From NCBI GenBank assembly GCA_950022655.1, contig OX465588.1, positions 24,786,527-24,850,526 on the forward strand: DNA of 64,000 nucleotides, read 5' to 3'. Positions 28,265 to 36,594 of this stretch are shown one piece after another. The notes under the pieces were generated by a model. It saw only the letters and a program-made list of their open reading frames with translations, was not told the origin of the DNA and did no database searches. Numbering within the stretch: the first letter of the stretch is position 1; every line of letters begins with the position of its first letter. This DNA is from Alentia gelatinosa (lineage: Eukaryota > Annelida > Polychaeta > Phyllodocida > Polynoidae). Position numbers and translations under genes: made by a program.

Positions 28265-31200
28265 CTACAGATGACAGAAAATATATATCATAGTCTCACG
28301 GGGTGCAGGGATACATTCTTACATTACATTAATAAATGGCGAAAATGAAATATGCTGCAGGGTGCAACAGAATAGGCAGATTAATAGATAGCCTTTAAAA
28401 GTGGTGAGATTCTCTACAATAAAAATGCATCGCTTGCACAAGGCAAACCGTTTAGCGTGGGACTAGATGGGGTCCTAGGTCTGGGTGTCTGGCATTGCTG
28501 ATAAATGGTTCCTGTTTTATTTTATAGATATTCCTAGCAGTCTGCAAAGTGGCGTATCGTTTCTTGAAATGTAAGTCTATGCTGGGAGTCGTTTGATATA
28601 TAGTGAGTGTGTCTAGGAATATATCTATGATAGGAGGGGTTATATTATATATTATCATAAATATATTAGAAATCTGCCAGCCCATTTCAAAACATTATGA
28701 GCTCCCTGAAAACACCGATGGGTCTCATTGATCATTAACTTAGTAAATTGAGATCAAATTAGAAGTTGTTGTAAGTATTATGGTGCAATTATTGTTGTAA
28801 ATATGACACATGGCCTCACCGCATTCATAAGAGGGGTAACACTTCATTTATATGCTACTATCCAGTGACAATACACGAAGGTTAGTCAGCAAATTCACAT
28901 ACTAATTGAAAGCTTTATCCATTTGATTATGCAGTTATGAGTCCAGAACTAAAAACTACTTTATATCACAGAATACCTCATACTGGGATGTAAAGTCAAC
29001 CCGAATAAACGCAATAATTGCCTGTAGAAAGATAGCATATGTAACACCGACGCTAGCTTTACTTTCAATCAGATGCATCATAATACAATAGTTATTGGCC
29101 TGATACCGATTAAATATTCATCTATGTGGTTCTCATATCCGCTACAATATCTGCATTCATTTCCCTATTGTTAAACTCTTATGTCTCGTTAAATCTGTAG
29201 TCGGTTGTACCAATAGCAGTTGACAGTGAAACAAGTGTTTTCTAATAATACTGTGCTAGATTAATAGAATATATACCTGTACAGGATCTTAGAATGAAAC
29301 TCCAAATGTGATCGTTTTCTGAATAGGGTCACTTGGTCACATTGACTGAAAAGCCTGAGATGGCTTGAAGATGACTTTCACAAAAGTTAAAATAATGAGA
29401 AATATGCCTGAAGTGTTTATTACGATGTTGATATGCACATTCACAACATAACGGTCCATGCTTCAGGGGACCCATATATTAGAGTAGGTGGGTCAATATG
29501 TAAATTCCTTGAAGATGATTTACACTAATTAAGTTCAGTTAATGACTACGAGACCGAGCTGTAGACGAAAAATGTATTTATTTATCAAACGTGAAAACAT
29601 TTGTAGAAGGTTACAACGGTATAGAGAATGCAATGAATATTAAACAGTGATAGTTCATGAAGGGTAATATCCTGATAAGTCCATTGTGGGGTGGGAGGGA
29701 GATAAAAAGATGTTGGAACAATTCAAACTACAGGAGCGAATATGTTCGCTATAATGAATCCAAAGGAGTAAGTCACGCCCACCTCACCCGTGAGCATGCG
29801 CAGTATGGGGCTTAGAGTTAAGTACATTCCTCAGGGCTAGAGCTCATGAGTTCCACGGTCAAAAACATCTAGATATATGTCTTGTAACTTAAGGTTTTTT
29901 CTAGCCAACTGCACTATTGACATTGCAAATTTTATAGTTGCTGCAGTGCTGCGCATGCACACATTGATCAATTGCAGCAAGCGGAATTCCAAAACGTGCC
30001 AGGATTACAGGGGGCCAATAACACCCTGGGCTAAGATGTTTCTAGCCTGTTTGTTTTCTTCTGTAATGGGACAGAGTGTTATTGTTGACTTAAAATGTGC
30101 TCGAGATGGGGAAATCAGTGACATCATTTCAACCTGAACTTTGAATGTCACAGCTTGTAATTCTGTCACAGAAATCTTGCCACCTATACTGCCACTGTAG
30201 TAATAAATACAGTAGATAAAAGTGATCGCCTATGAGGTCTCTGTTCCAATGCTAAAGCACGTGCTCCACCAAGAGTGAGTTAGGGCCGTACGATGACCAT
30301 GTGGAGGAATTATGGATGTCGGCCGCCCAAATCACTTATTGGCTCAGACCGGCTGGGACAATCGGCCTGGTGGATCAGCAAATCGGACGGAATCGGCCGG
30401 ACCAGCCCATTGAAAACCCTGTCACCCACAACCGTGCGGTTAGCCTCTGGCCGTCTCTGAGCGTAGATTTGGTGGGTGACTTGCTTTAATCATGGGTACA
30501 GAGTCAGGAGATTGCTACATGCTGCGGGTGGCGTACTGGCGGTATAACACAGAAACGCAGAGAGCTCTGACTAGTCAGACATGCATGGCACTGAGCAGCG
30601 CACCTACAGTCGTGATTATTACTTGTGACAGCCGTTACCAGCATTATACTGAACACAGCAAGAAAATGCGGTATGAAATGCAGTATATGCTACATATCTA
30701 AGTATCTGTTGAACCTGTATCTGTATTCACACAGTATAATCTTACTGCAGTTTGCATGTTCTCTTCCAAGACCAGGTAAGAGAAATTTGGCAGAGCAGTG
30801 AGTCTTGACAAAGTAGGTCCAAGGTTATACTGTTAGCCCAGGATATTATTGGCCCCATCGTTGGAACTCCTTGTATCATGTGTATGTGTATCTTTATATT
30901 TTTGTCTGTTTGTACATCTCTTTGTATCTTCGAACAGGTGATATATACATATAATGGTAAACTACTCCTAATATACCTGCACTTAGGGGGGATTGGTGTC
31001 ATGAAAGATTTACCTTCCATGACCCGCCTGTAGCTTGCAGGGTTACACAGTGTGAACAGGCTATCGTTTCCCTGAGTCTGGCCCGTATATATACACAATA
31101 TTGACTGGTTTCAGATACAAGCGGCCGTATGCTCCGAGGAGTTGACGCGTAGTAATATCTGAGCGTATGCGAGGATATTGCGCAGTCAACTCCGAGGAGC

Positions 31201-32390
31201 ATACAACCGCTTTTATCTGAAACCAGTCTATATTGTATTTATTATCCACCTTTTCTGGGCAAGTGGCATGTTTATATATCAGTTCATATTAGTATGCACT
31301 ATGTTTCTGTACGCACTATTTTTCCGTATGCGCCACCCGGAGCATACAACATATCTGTATGCTCCGGGTATGTCCATACGAATTCCCTATGTGTTTTCTA
31401 TGGACACTTTGTATTAGGTGGATAATAAATATATATATCCCTTCAGAGCCCTTCGGGGACGGCACTCTGTATGGACATTCCACTTGATTGGGCATTTTTA
31501 TCCGAAATGTTAGTACGCCTAGTGATCTAAATATATATTAAGATATGTTTTTTTTTAAATCAGTTGCATCAATACACGATCGGATGTAAAGAATGCACAC
31601 ATGTCTATATTTGAAAATGACAAGTTTTCCCAACTATGGGTATAACCTAACTGTATACCAATGCATTCCTTTGGTCCTACTAGCACATTGTACTTTTAGA
31701 TGCACCACGAAGGATCAAAGGGGCGTGTGAGTTACAAGAAATATGCATTGGTTACCGAGTAATAGCTAAGGGAATTAGCTGTCCTCTGATGACCATGGAC
31801 AGCATAGAGATTAAACAAAATCATAAGCAAATGGAAACAAAAACTAACTAAATTGGTCATTTTCTCACGCTTTATCCTGATAAATCTTCATTCAGCCACT
31901 GTGACAGCTATTGTCATCCATAAATTATTTCAGGCTTGTAAAATACGATTTGTTGATATTTTAATAGCGATGTATTCTCCCCTGGGCAACGATGAGGAAT
32001 ATATCTGAACGACCTTTCTAAAGTGTTTTTTAATGTGAATTTCCATATACGCCTTTAATAAAACACACTGGTTGTAATCGTCTTAATCTATGCACTAAAT
32101 TCATAATCGGAATATGGCGAGTATGTAATCCGTTTGCTTTGTACACAGAAGCCATTAATTCCATTGTAGCTTCAATCATGAAAACATTCATGAAAGGTGA
32201 AAAACTTTTACATGCACACAGAATATGCATGTCATCTTGGGGACATCTGTGTGTGTGCATTTGATATTTCACAAGTTAAAACTTGGGTGTAAATGTACAC
32301 AGCAAATCAAACAAATTATAGTTAATAAGTCCAGACACTTACCGTGCGAGGTAGCAGAGATAGAGACGTGATGATGACTAGACAGCGCAT
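4532..32390 (-). CDS. Secreted astacin metalloprotease with EGF, CUB, Thr-rich linker and four PAN-like modules (19 exons)
   Basis: Zinc endopeptidase of the astacin (M12A) family, predicted to be secreted or extracellular. I assembled exons from protein similarity, GT-AG sites and phase. On the minus strand, 5' to 3': 32390-32343, 24572-24420, 23039-22844, 22119-21993, 21010-20932, 19057-18860, 18362-18239, 17897-17766, 17507-17389, 14401-14271, 13980-13844, 13583-13533, 13078-12752, 11130-10858, 9608-9467, 8944-8826, 8086-7850, 5666-5549, 4649-4532. Lengths sum to 2829 nt, that is 942 codons plus TAA, and every junction keeps phase. Order: signal peptide (1-16+), propeptide (17 to about 100), catalytic domain (about 105-305), EGF-like (309-353), CUB (353-482), Thr-rich linker (482-608), four six-Cys modules (608-942). 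The catalytic core is certain. The weakest points are the donor at 12752, the acceptor at 13981 and the propeptide exons. An optional 36-nt exon at 23532-23567 would keep the frame. No substrate can be inferred. Confidence 0.85.
5549..5666 (-). CDS. Astacin gene, exon 18: PAN/Apple-like module 4, first half
   Basis: The 118-nt exon (CTTGTAG acceptor, GTATGG donor, phase 1 to 2) encodes QCIPTFTKKSNF and LYNCRHACYTDPE. The GC-rich block stands out from AT-rich surroundings. The intron falls just before the fourth Cys, a different position from the intron in module 2. Confidence 0.78.
7850..8086 (-). CDS. Astacin gene, exon 17: PAN/Apple-like module 3
   Basis: The 237-nt exon (TTTATTTACAG acceptor, GTAATT donor, phase 1 to 1) encodes a whole module in one exon: opening C, PYACQNACTSDVRCISYDYD, GGIRCWHHSS, YGVDHYFKDD and a closing Cys. 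The open frame extends beyond both splice sites, but phase and the module ends favour these limits. Confidence 0.83.
8146..8191. repeat. Two-copy tandem repeat
   Basis: ATCTTATTTCTAACACTGAG occurs twice in tandem (about 22-bp period), 60 bp upstream of astacin exon 17. Confidence 0.85.
8826..8944 (-). CDS. Astacin gene, exon 16: PAN/Apple-like module 2, second half
   Basis: The 119-nt exon (CCAATAG acceptor, GTACGG donor, phase 2 to 1) encodes TRCWLHS, GVDHYRV and the closing Cys (NTAC), completing module 2. An alternative weaker donor, CAG|GTCTAT, lies 11 nt upstream but breaks phase. Confidence 0.78.
9467..9608 (-). CDS. Astacin gene, exon 15: PAN/Apple-like module 2, first half
   Basis: The 142-nt exon (GTGTTTCAG acceptor, GTAATT donor, phase 1 to 2) encodes an opening Cys, then YACQHLCDVTQGCVAYDWDR. 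It lines up residue by residue with the first half of module 1 and is split from its second half by an intron after DWD. Confidence 0.82.
9727..10182. mobile_element. MITE-like element with about 40-bp terminal inverted repeats and TA duplication
   Basis: The left end AGAGGGTGCGTCCACCAACC and the complement of the right end AGAGGGGGCGTCCACCAACC continue as matching CACGACAAGGCTACGACAA. TA flanks both sides (9725-9726, 10183-10184). Length is 456 bp. The interior repeats CGACAAGGC-type units, and no transposase is present. It lies in the astacin intron between exons 14 and 15. The TA target suggests mobilisation by a Tc1/mariner-like or other TA-targeting transposase. Confidence 0.8.
10858..11130 (-). 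CDS. Astacin gene, exon 14: PAN/Apple-like module 1 plus Thr tail
   Basis: The 273-nt exon (ACCTTTCCAG acceptor, GTAAGG donor, phase 1 to 1) encodes a complete six-Cys module: opening C, then ACQELCDEDPACLSLDWD, GIRCWHH, IDHY and the closing C. It is followed by TTTSTTTTEAT. The Cys spacing resembles PAN/Apple domains, which bind carbohydrate or protein; that assignment is inferred. It is an uninterrupted one-exon version of the module. Confidence 0.82.
12752..13078 (-). CDS. Astacin gene, exon 13: Thr-rich mucin-like linker
   Basis: The 327-nt exon (CAACAG acceptor, phase 1 to 1) encodes about 109 residues, mostly Thr with Pro and Ser, in short TTTTTP-type repeats. It is likely to be heavily O-glycosylated and to form an extended stalk separating the protease/CUB part from the C-terminal modules. 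Phase supports an end at 12752, but that donor (G|GTTACG) is weak. The frame stays open to about 12630, so a different donor or an extra exon is possible. The reverse-strand Val-rich ORF is its shadow. Confidence 0.65.
13163..13210. repeat. Two-copy tandem repeat, 23-bp period
   Basis: AAGTTGAAATGATATTCGTT is repeated directly twice, about 90 bp upstream of astacin exon 13. Confidence 0.85.
13533..13583 (-). CDS. Astacin gene, exon 12: short linker after CUB
   Basis: The 51-nt exon (CCTTCAG acceptor, GTAAGG donor, phase 1 to 1) encodes NPTCLDDGEATTTSTT, one Cys and the start of the Thr-rich linker. Its phase matches both neighbours and its Thr content leads into the next exon. Confidence 0.68.
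13844..13980 (-). CDS. Astacin gene, exon 11: CUB domain, C-terminal part
   Basis: The 137-nt exon (phase 2 to 1) encodes residues 436-482. RLCGSSRPSTPFVSEGNEVMVNF followed by RRGFQLCFNV matches the end of CUB domains (xxCGxxxPxxxxSxGNxxxxxFxS...xxGFxxxY). The reading is convincing. The acceptor, TTGACTCGAAG|A, lacks a good pyrimidine tract, so the exact 5' boundary is less certain than the rest. Confidence 0.8.
14271..14401 (-). CDS. Astacin gene, exon 10: CUB domain, middle
   Basis: The 131-nt exon (TTTGTAG acceptor, GTAAGC donor, phase 0 to 2) encodes residues 393-436. APVGCTVSLQFVGDFGMF and QCFHWVEIHF are CUB beta-strand patterns (AP.G..V.L.F..F.......C..DyveV), followed by GPR, which precedes the conserved CG of CUB domains. 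Confidence 0.82.
14402..17388. other. Astacin intron between CUB exons
   Basis: About 3 kb of AT-rich intron. A segment near 16560-16620 (CTCTCAGACTAGCAGCAAGAAAG) is echoed at about 16860-16895. No exon is supported. Confidence 0.5.
17389..17507 (-). CDS. Astacin gene, exon 9: CUB domain, first third
   Basis: The 119-nt exon (phase 1 to 0) encodes residues 353-392. It begins GCEPVSSIIDVD and contains SGNYSQGAYDN and NCNWWLQ, the CUB pattern xSPxYPxxYxxxxxCxWxI. It joins in frame to the exon at 14401-14271 across a 3 kb intron. Confidence 0.8.
17766..17897 (-). CDS. Astacin gene, exon 8: EGF-like domain
   Basis: The 132-nt exon (TTATTTGCAG acceptor, GTGAGA donor, phase 1 to 1) encodes residues 309-353. 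Six cysteines are arranged as TCPEPVLEC...GYPDPNDCSRCKCPDGFGG...C. This is the atypical EGF-like module that directly follows the catalytic domain in many invertebrate astacins, including nematode NAS proteins. It is a symmetrical 1-1 exon. Confidence 0.9.
18239..18362 (-). CDS. Astacin gene, exon 7: C-terminal catalytic subdomain
   Basis: The 124-nt exon (CTGTCAG acceptor, GTGAGT donor, phase 0 to 1) encodes residues 268-309. It starts DFSINGLDTI and contains FQQTIGQRFFLSFFDAKIVN followed by EYC. This matches the astacin consensus FSxNGxPTI...IGQRxxLSxxDxxxxNxxYxC that ends the protease domain. Confidence 0.93.
18860..19057 (-). CDS. Astacin gene, exon 6: zinc-binding and Met-turn exon
   Basis: A 66-codon exon in phase 0, residues 202-267. 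It carries HEIGHAIGLYHEQSRPDRD, a perfect astacin zinc signature HExxHxxGxxHE. All three His ligands and the catalytic Glu are present. It also carries the Met-turn YDYGSVMHY with the Tyr that completes the zinc site. No catalytic residue is lost, so the enzyme is predicted to be active. The acceptor is TTTCACTTTTCAG and the donor is CAG|GTATGT. Confidence 0.97.
20062..20131. repeat. Tandem duplication, 34-bp period
   Basis: GCCTTGAGCCACTCCCAGGC / GCCTTGAGGCACTCCCATGC, each followed by AGGGGAC and (C/G)A(A/G)GAAT-like sequence, in the intron between astacin exons 5 and 6. Confidence 0.75.
20932..21010 (-). CDS. Astacin gene, exon 5: catalytic domain, CYSFVG segment
   Basis: The 79-nt exon (phase 2 to 0; CAG acceptor, GTAAGT donor) encodes residues 175-201: CYSFVGR, a Gln-containing strand, and the Gly-Cys pair of PGCTFY. 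This is the family pattern C-[YW]-S-x-[VI]-G ... Q-x2-x-L ... GC that precedes the zinc helix. Confidence 0.88.
21085..21382. repeat. Dispersed hairpin repeat, copy 1
   Basis: Contains GAGGCGAAGCCGAGTGAAGC inside an inverted pair (TTTTAATC...GGCCA / GGCCACGATTAAAA). The 3' block TTAAGCCTATGGGATTTTAT and TTAGGGGTAGGATAAT follows. The same blocks recur near 22262-22548 and 48270-48653. Confidence 0.65.
21993..22119 (-). CDS. Astacin gene, exon 4: catalytic domain, N-terminal subdomain
   Basis: The 127-nt exon (TTTTTTCCTCAG acceptor) encodes residues 133-175, including AIKQWEQNTCIRF, the conserved helix and first disulphide Cys of astacins, and LVFTNDDEG. The donor splits the Gly codon (GG|G), and exon 5 supplies the missing base and then CYSFVG, exactly as expected in the family. 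Confidence 0.9.
22262..22548. repeat. Dispersed hairpin repeat, copy 2
   Basis: Begins AATAAGATTTTAATCTTGGC with a CTACGCCTCGTG core (the complement of CACGAGGCGTAG), and ends with TTAAGCCTATGGGGTTTTAT and TTAGGGGTAGGGTGAA. It is the same family as copy 1, more diverged, and lies just upstream of astacin exon 4. Confidence 0.6.
22844..23039 (-). CDS. Astacin gene, exon 3: end of propeptide, basic cleavage site, mature N-terminus
   Basis: The 196-nt exon (TTTTAG acceptor, GTAAGT donor, phase 0 to 1) encodes residues 68-133. A basic cluster RRRVKRK looks like a furin-type cleavage site. It is followed by the sequence KWRNPIIYKIDNDFS, which matches the conserved start of mature astacins (RWPxxxIPYxIDxxFS). 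The matching next exon begins ADKELIGMAIKQWE. Confidence 0.85.
23532..23567 (-). CDS. Possible 36-nt propeptide mini-exon
   Basis: Acceptor CTTCAG after a pyrimidine-rich tract is followed by 12 open codons (LMDENGQSSKLS) and a weak donor, AGT|GTTTAT. Its length is a multiple of three and it is phase 0 at both ends, so inclusion or skipping leaves the frame intact. The donor is poor and nothing in the peptide is diagnostic. Confidence 0.25.
24420..24572 (-). CDS. Astacin gene, exon 2: propeptide segment
   Basis: A 153-nt exon with an AG acceptor after a pyrimidine-containing stretch and a GTAAGT donor, phase 0 at both ends, encoding residues 17-67. It holds polar and charged sequence (for example QPPNGESREDAFRHYG), one Cys, and no recognisable domain. 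Its position between the signal exon and the pro/mature boundary fits an astacin propeptide. I do not see the aspartate-switch motif FxGD usual in astacin propeptides. Confidence 0.6.
25086..25329. mobile_element. Short foldback element, about 245 bp
   Basis: The arms are imperfect inverted repeats of about 55 bp. They begin CTAGGACTCTGGGGCCCGTT on the left and CTAGAGACCAGGGGCCTGTT as complement on the right, and both run to CCTTTTCTG. It lies in the astacin intron 1. Confidence 0.65.
26670..27516. mobile_element. Large foldback element, about 850 bp, nested inverted repeats
   Basis: The outer ends GGGCCCTGTTTTTCAGTCAC and the complement GGGCCCTGTTTTTTAGTCAC match. Further in, the block from about 26915 (ATTAAGCGATGAAATTTTAA...) is matched by the complement of 27250-27300, and the AAATATGAAGAA block near 26975 by that near 27220. 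Most of the element is therefore one imperfect palindrome. No ORF of note. It lies in astacin intron 1. Confidence 0.75.
28198..28261. repeat. (TA)n microsatellite
   Basis: About 64 bp of uninterrupted TA in astacin intron 1. The Ile/Tyr reading frame across it is an artefact. Confidence 0.97.
31095..31430. repeat. Inverted-repeat cluster with GTATGCTCC hairpins
   Basis: ACTGGTTTCAGATACAAGCG ... GTATGCTCCGAGGAGTTGAC (from 31103) is matched by its complement ending at 31229. A second smaller hairpin, ACCCGGAGCATACA/TGTATGCTCCGGGT, lies near 31334-31368. An outer pair TTATTATCCACC/GGTGGATAATAA surrounds the latter. It is a foldback remnant in astacin intron 1. Confidence 0.65.
32343..32390 (-). 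CDS. Astacin gene, exon 1: start codon and signal peptide
   Basis: Sixteen codons from ATG at 32390, reading MRCLVIITSLSLLPRT, end in phase 0 at a consensus donor (ACG|GTAAGT). A basic residue near the start followed by a run of hydrophobic residues is typical of a signal peptide whose cleavage site is completed by the next exon. The next recognised exon also starts in phase 0. The link across about 7.8 kb of intron is inferred from phase, strand and the need for a signal peptide, not proved by homology. Another 5' exon could lie in between. Confidence 0.6.
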
Positions 32391-35300
32391 GGTCGATGAC
32401 AAGACAAGTGTCTGAACTCCTCCTATTTGACTGCTAGGGTATATCTTCCTACACATTTTCTATTCACGAAGTGCCGTTCTTATAACTCCATTCCTTGTGA
32501 GTTTTTCTTTTTCAAGCCAGCAACTAAGGAGAATACTTTCTGATACTCCAGTTCTTTCAAAAAACGCAATTCCAAGTATCCTCTTCGGTGAAAACAAAAA
32601 TAAATGACTACACATTCTGTACATTTCCCATTGTATCCGTAACCGTATCTCTGAAAATCCTAACCTGTCCAAATCGCTAAATCAGAATAATTAAACGAGT
32701 GAAATTATTCCCATGCGCTATTTCAAAATATGCTCTGTATGTTAACAGCCGTCTAATGCGGGTTATGATTAAAAGTCAGCAGCTTTCTGTACTGCTGGTC
32801 CTGCAAATGAGCATCCCCACGTCAGGTATGAACAAACTGGTATGGAGTCAGCTGTGACGCTTCTAATATCATACTGATCATAACTCTAAATCAAAACTGT
32901 ACACTTGACACACGCGCCCACAGCCTTGATAAGACTTAATATGCGAACTGAGAGCCTGTAAGTCCGGAAGACGGACAGTGACAGCGTCTCCCCACAGGGA
33001 TCTTCAGTGAGTTTACAACCCACATTAACAGTCCGTTCACTCAGGTATGCTTGATGAGGAAGATATGTTAATTACAGAGTCATATAACAAGGCTGTAGAG
33101 ATCCCCCACTGACCGTATTTACATTGTCGTCAGTGCATGAGTTTGTGTTCATGCATATTGACAGGAAGTGTGCAGAATGGGAGTGACTAATTGAATTAAT
33201 AAAGAATAAGAAATATACTTATTTGTGACCAGGTCTCAAACCCTGAACTATAAATTAAACACCAAAAAAGAGGGGAAAAGTATACCTTATAGCATTAGGA
33301 ATTAGTGGCATCTGTTTTACGTTAAATGATTACTGCTGAAAAGAGAAATATATCTGAGAAAATAGATTCTCTGCGAGGGAGATTTCGAAGGGGATATTGA
33401 GGGTTCGCTAACTAGGACATGGATGTCTAGACGCTGATATAGACCGGGCCGGCAGACTGGTGAGTCAAACCGATGTATATCTAACAGCTCTAGGCGATTG
33501 AAGGAGGGCGATGGTGGGTGGGACGGGGGACACCCAATGAGACGGTGAGAATGTTTTTCATGTGGCAACTGAGATTCGCAGAGATGGCGGAAGAGAACAT
33601 GGACTGAGTCTAGACGGGCACGAGAACGTTTGGTGCACTGGTGTGGTGGCTCATGTGTGACGAGTTGTGTGGGCGGCTGTGAGGACAAAGACGTGACGCT
33701 AGATGGTGTGACGAGAATGACCAGCTTCAACACACAACATGGAGCCGTAAGAATAGCCCATTGTCAAGCATTGGTGTACATGCACTATATTCCGAAATAA
33801 AAAGGGACCCGAGGATCAAATGAATTGAAGAATGGAAGTGGATACCTTAATTAAATCACCGATCTCCACACTTTGGACTATTATCATAAGTAAATACTAT
33901 ATGTATGTCTGAAATATTGCAGTCCAACTTGCAATATTTCTTTGGCCATACTAGGACTAGTGGTTCAATGTACTTGAGAGTGTATGTTCATTCATGTGTA
34001 ATCATAGTATGAAATATGGCTCTCTGTCTCCATTAGCAGTGAGTACAGACTGAATCATTTTACTTTTATACAAAGTGAGCTAAACATATCATATTTTCCA
34101 TAGCCATTTCGACTGGTGATAATGAGATGGTTGATGGTGATGGAAAGAATTGGTTACACACTTTTGACCAGTATAGACTGTTTGCTATTGCCAGTTGCAG
34201 TCACACAGTAATAAGAAGAGTACTGTCCGTCGGTCTTTAACGATCATTTGATCGCTCTATCGTGTATTTGATTCCTGCTGTTTGAAGAATTAAGAATTGT
34301 ACCTTGTAGTTGTTTGTATTTGCACCACTGAAGTCCCAGGGGATATGGCAACATTAGAACCTTGTAATAAATCACATTTGATCATTGCTCCCAAACTTTG
34401 TAGAAGGTTGTGATTCCATAAAATGTATTATCAAGTGTAGTCAGCAGAGTAGTTTAATTACATGTATATGTATCCCGCATACAAGCCTTCGCAGTCTAAA
34501 TGTATACATTATCCCATAGCAAAGGAGTTCATATTCTTAGTTCTCGTGAAAGCGAGAAACCTTGAATTTGGAAATGTCATTGCTGGAGGCTAATCATTGT
34601 ATAACGGTGATTGGCCTGACTATATGAGCAAGAAAGTATATCTTATATCCCCATTGTTCGAGTTGGGTATAGACTAAGCCAAGTAGATGGAACCATTTGT
34701 AAAACCTGATGGTTACTCGGTAGATAGTGTAGTTTATGGGATCTCGGAAAGTCTTTAGACAATTTAGTAATAGCAATATGTGCGTCCGCAGATTAACACG
34801 AACAGTGTCCAGATATTTCTGTTGGTCTGGTCAAATATGTGTACAACAAATCTTTGGGGGTATCTCGTGGTACTCGTGTATGGACCGATGCTTTGCAAAT
34901 TCCGGTTAACAGTAAGGTACGGTCGCGCTCTTCGATTCAGACTGCATTGACCACAGCAGGTTTTAGTGAGCTACCATTCCCGAGTGTTGGTCGCACTTTC
35001 ACCTTTGACCTCTCCCGTGTTAGGTCTACGGCCAGAGCCTCTCGGCAAGATGACACGGTGAATTATTTAAAACTGTGCAGCCTAATTATATCACCTTTGA
35101 CCGTCGTGCCTTTACCTCATCTGAACCTCCTTTGGCATCATTGTATCAAATTCTGCCGTCGGATGCGTCTCCGAGCCTCAGCTAGATGATAGCGTGTTGG
35201 TACGGCCTCTGTCCGTCGGAAAAATTCCTTTGGCATCATGACCGGAGGTTTTCAGATAGAACCAAAAGAAGACACACATTGAAGTTATGAAGACTTGTAA

Positions 35301-36594
35301 ACACTAATACCACAATAAAGCGGTATTAGGTATTCACTTCTTACATTTTTACAAATGAATTAAAGAAGCACAAAGGTAATCTACATTTCTGTTTATACGT
35401 TTTCTTAAGACTTAATCGAGTAGTCTTAGAAATGTAAACGTGTATTCAATTGTAAATAGTTCTATATATCAATACATATATACACTTTGCTCTACTTCAA
35501 ATCATTGAGTATATACTTATATGACTTAAGTTACGAATCTGAAATCCAAAAGTTTCATGTAACGTTTATGGTTGAAGCCCCACAACATGTGGAATTTATC
35601 CAGATTACAGCTGTCGATAAACATCAATCGTAAAAAGATCACCACAAATGTAATTGTATACAACTATTTAGCATTATGAATAGTTATTCTAATGGAATAT
35701 CCAGTTAGCAAGTAGATCTATACCATTGTCGGAGTGCCGCCGTATTAAATTGAAAGTTGATACACTGACATTGCCATACATGCTATTCCATTCCAGAGTA
35801 TCAAGCGAGCGAGGAGTTCTGGGAAGTGTTTTTAGAAGAAAGAGCGATGATAAAAGTCCATCTTATCGCGGATTTTGCTGCCTTCTTGTGATCAGTCTTT
35901 ATGGAAGACGATCTTACAAGATGGCCATGAATAGATCATCATATACAAATATGCCCATATTATTTAATACATCTAAACAATTAGTATCTGAGAATCTTTA
36001 TACCATTTCTACGAGATACTCATACCAATTTGAGATTGTCCTGCACAAAGAATTATCGTCCATTACAATCAGTTCTAAGGCTTTAGCAGTAACATCACTC
36101 TTGGATAACACAACTATCAGGAGATCCTTATATATGACGGCTAAAGCAAAATCTGGGCTAGTATGAGAAACTACCTGATCGCTGTGAAAGTTAGTCCTGA
36201 TATGACTGAGAACTCACTATTCCTTTCCATTACATTAAAGCCCATCACCCTACCATGTTAACTCTGGTGAGTACTTACTGTAATTACTGATGAATGTCGT
36301 GAAAGATATTCTTGAACTATGCCATGCAAAGGCACACAAAACCTTCCAACACAGCAGACTGCCTACGTATCTCATAAATCTTGTGAGTAAAAAAGAAAAA
36401 TCCTTGCCAGCATCGCCTATGTAAGTCTTAACCGTGGTAGTTTATTCAGTATCCCTAGCTGCCGGGAGTTCTTTTCCGCTTGTGCAATATATGGCAGAGA
36501 AACTCCTCTGTTCATATTATCTTCACCAGTTTATAGATTTGCAGATTACTGTACAGTTGTTAACTCATGTGGAAGAGGTCATTCTCACAGCATC
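32391..36594. other. Intergenic region between the astacin 5' end and SLC28 3' end
   Basis: This must hold the astacin promoter and 5'-UTR (right of 32390) and the SLC28 3'-UTR (left of 36595). A stretch at 34.84-35.22 kb has coding-like composition with apparent frame changes and may be a degraded mobile-element fragment. Nothing else is recognised. Confidence 0.5.
36441..36446 (-). terminator. Putative poly(A) signal of the SLC28 gene
   Basis: AATAAA on the minus strand, about 150 nt after the stop codon, within the expected 3'-UTR. It is a single hexamer with no cleavage-site evidence. Confidence 0.4.

Larger units (their letters stand above)
24573..32342. other. Astacin intron 1 (about 7.8 kb)
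   Basis: Non-coding by inspection. It contains the (TA)n tract, two foldback elements, the hairpin cluster near 31.1-31.4 kb, and a GC-richer patch at 30.3-30.5 kb without a recognisable product. No exon with convincing similarity was found. Confidence 0.5.

Noticed and set aside
28118..28348. ORF with a long Ile-Tyr repeat
   Set aside because: Produced by the (TA)n microsatellite.
33317..33733. 138-codon ORF on the minus strand, Pro/Ser/His-rich
   Set aside because: No recognisable domain, no splice context, and the composition follows a G-rich plus-strand patch.
35726..36166. 146-codon ORF on the plus strand
   Set aside because: No similarity or domain pattern recognised; length is within chance for this window.
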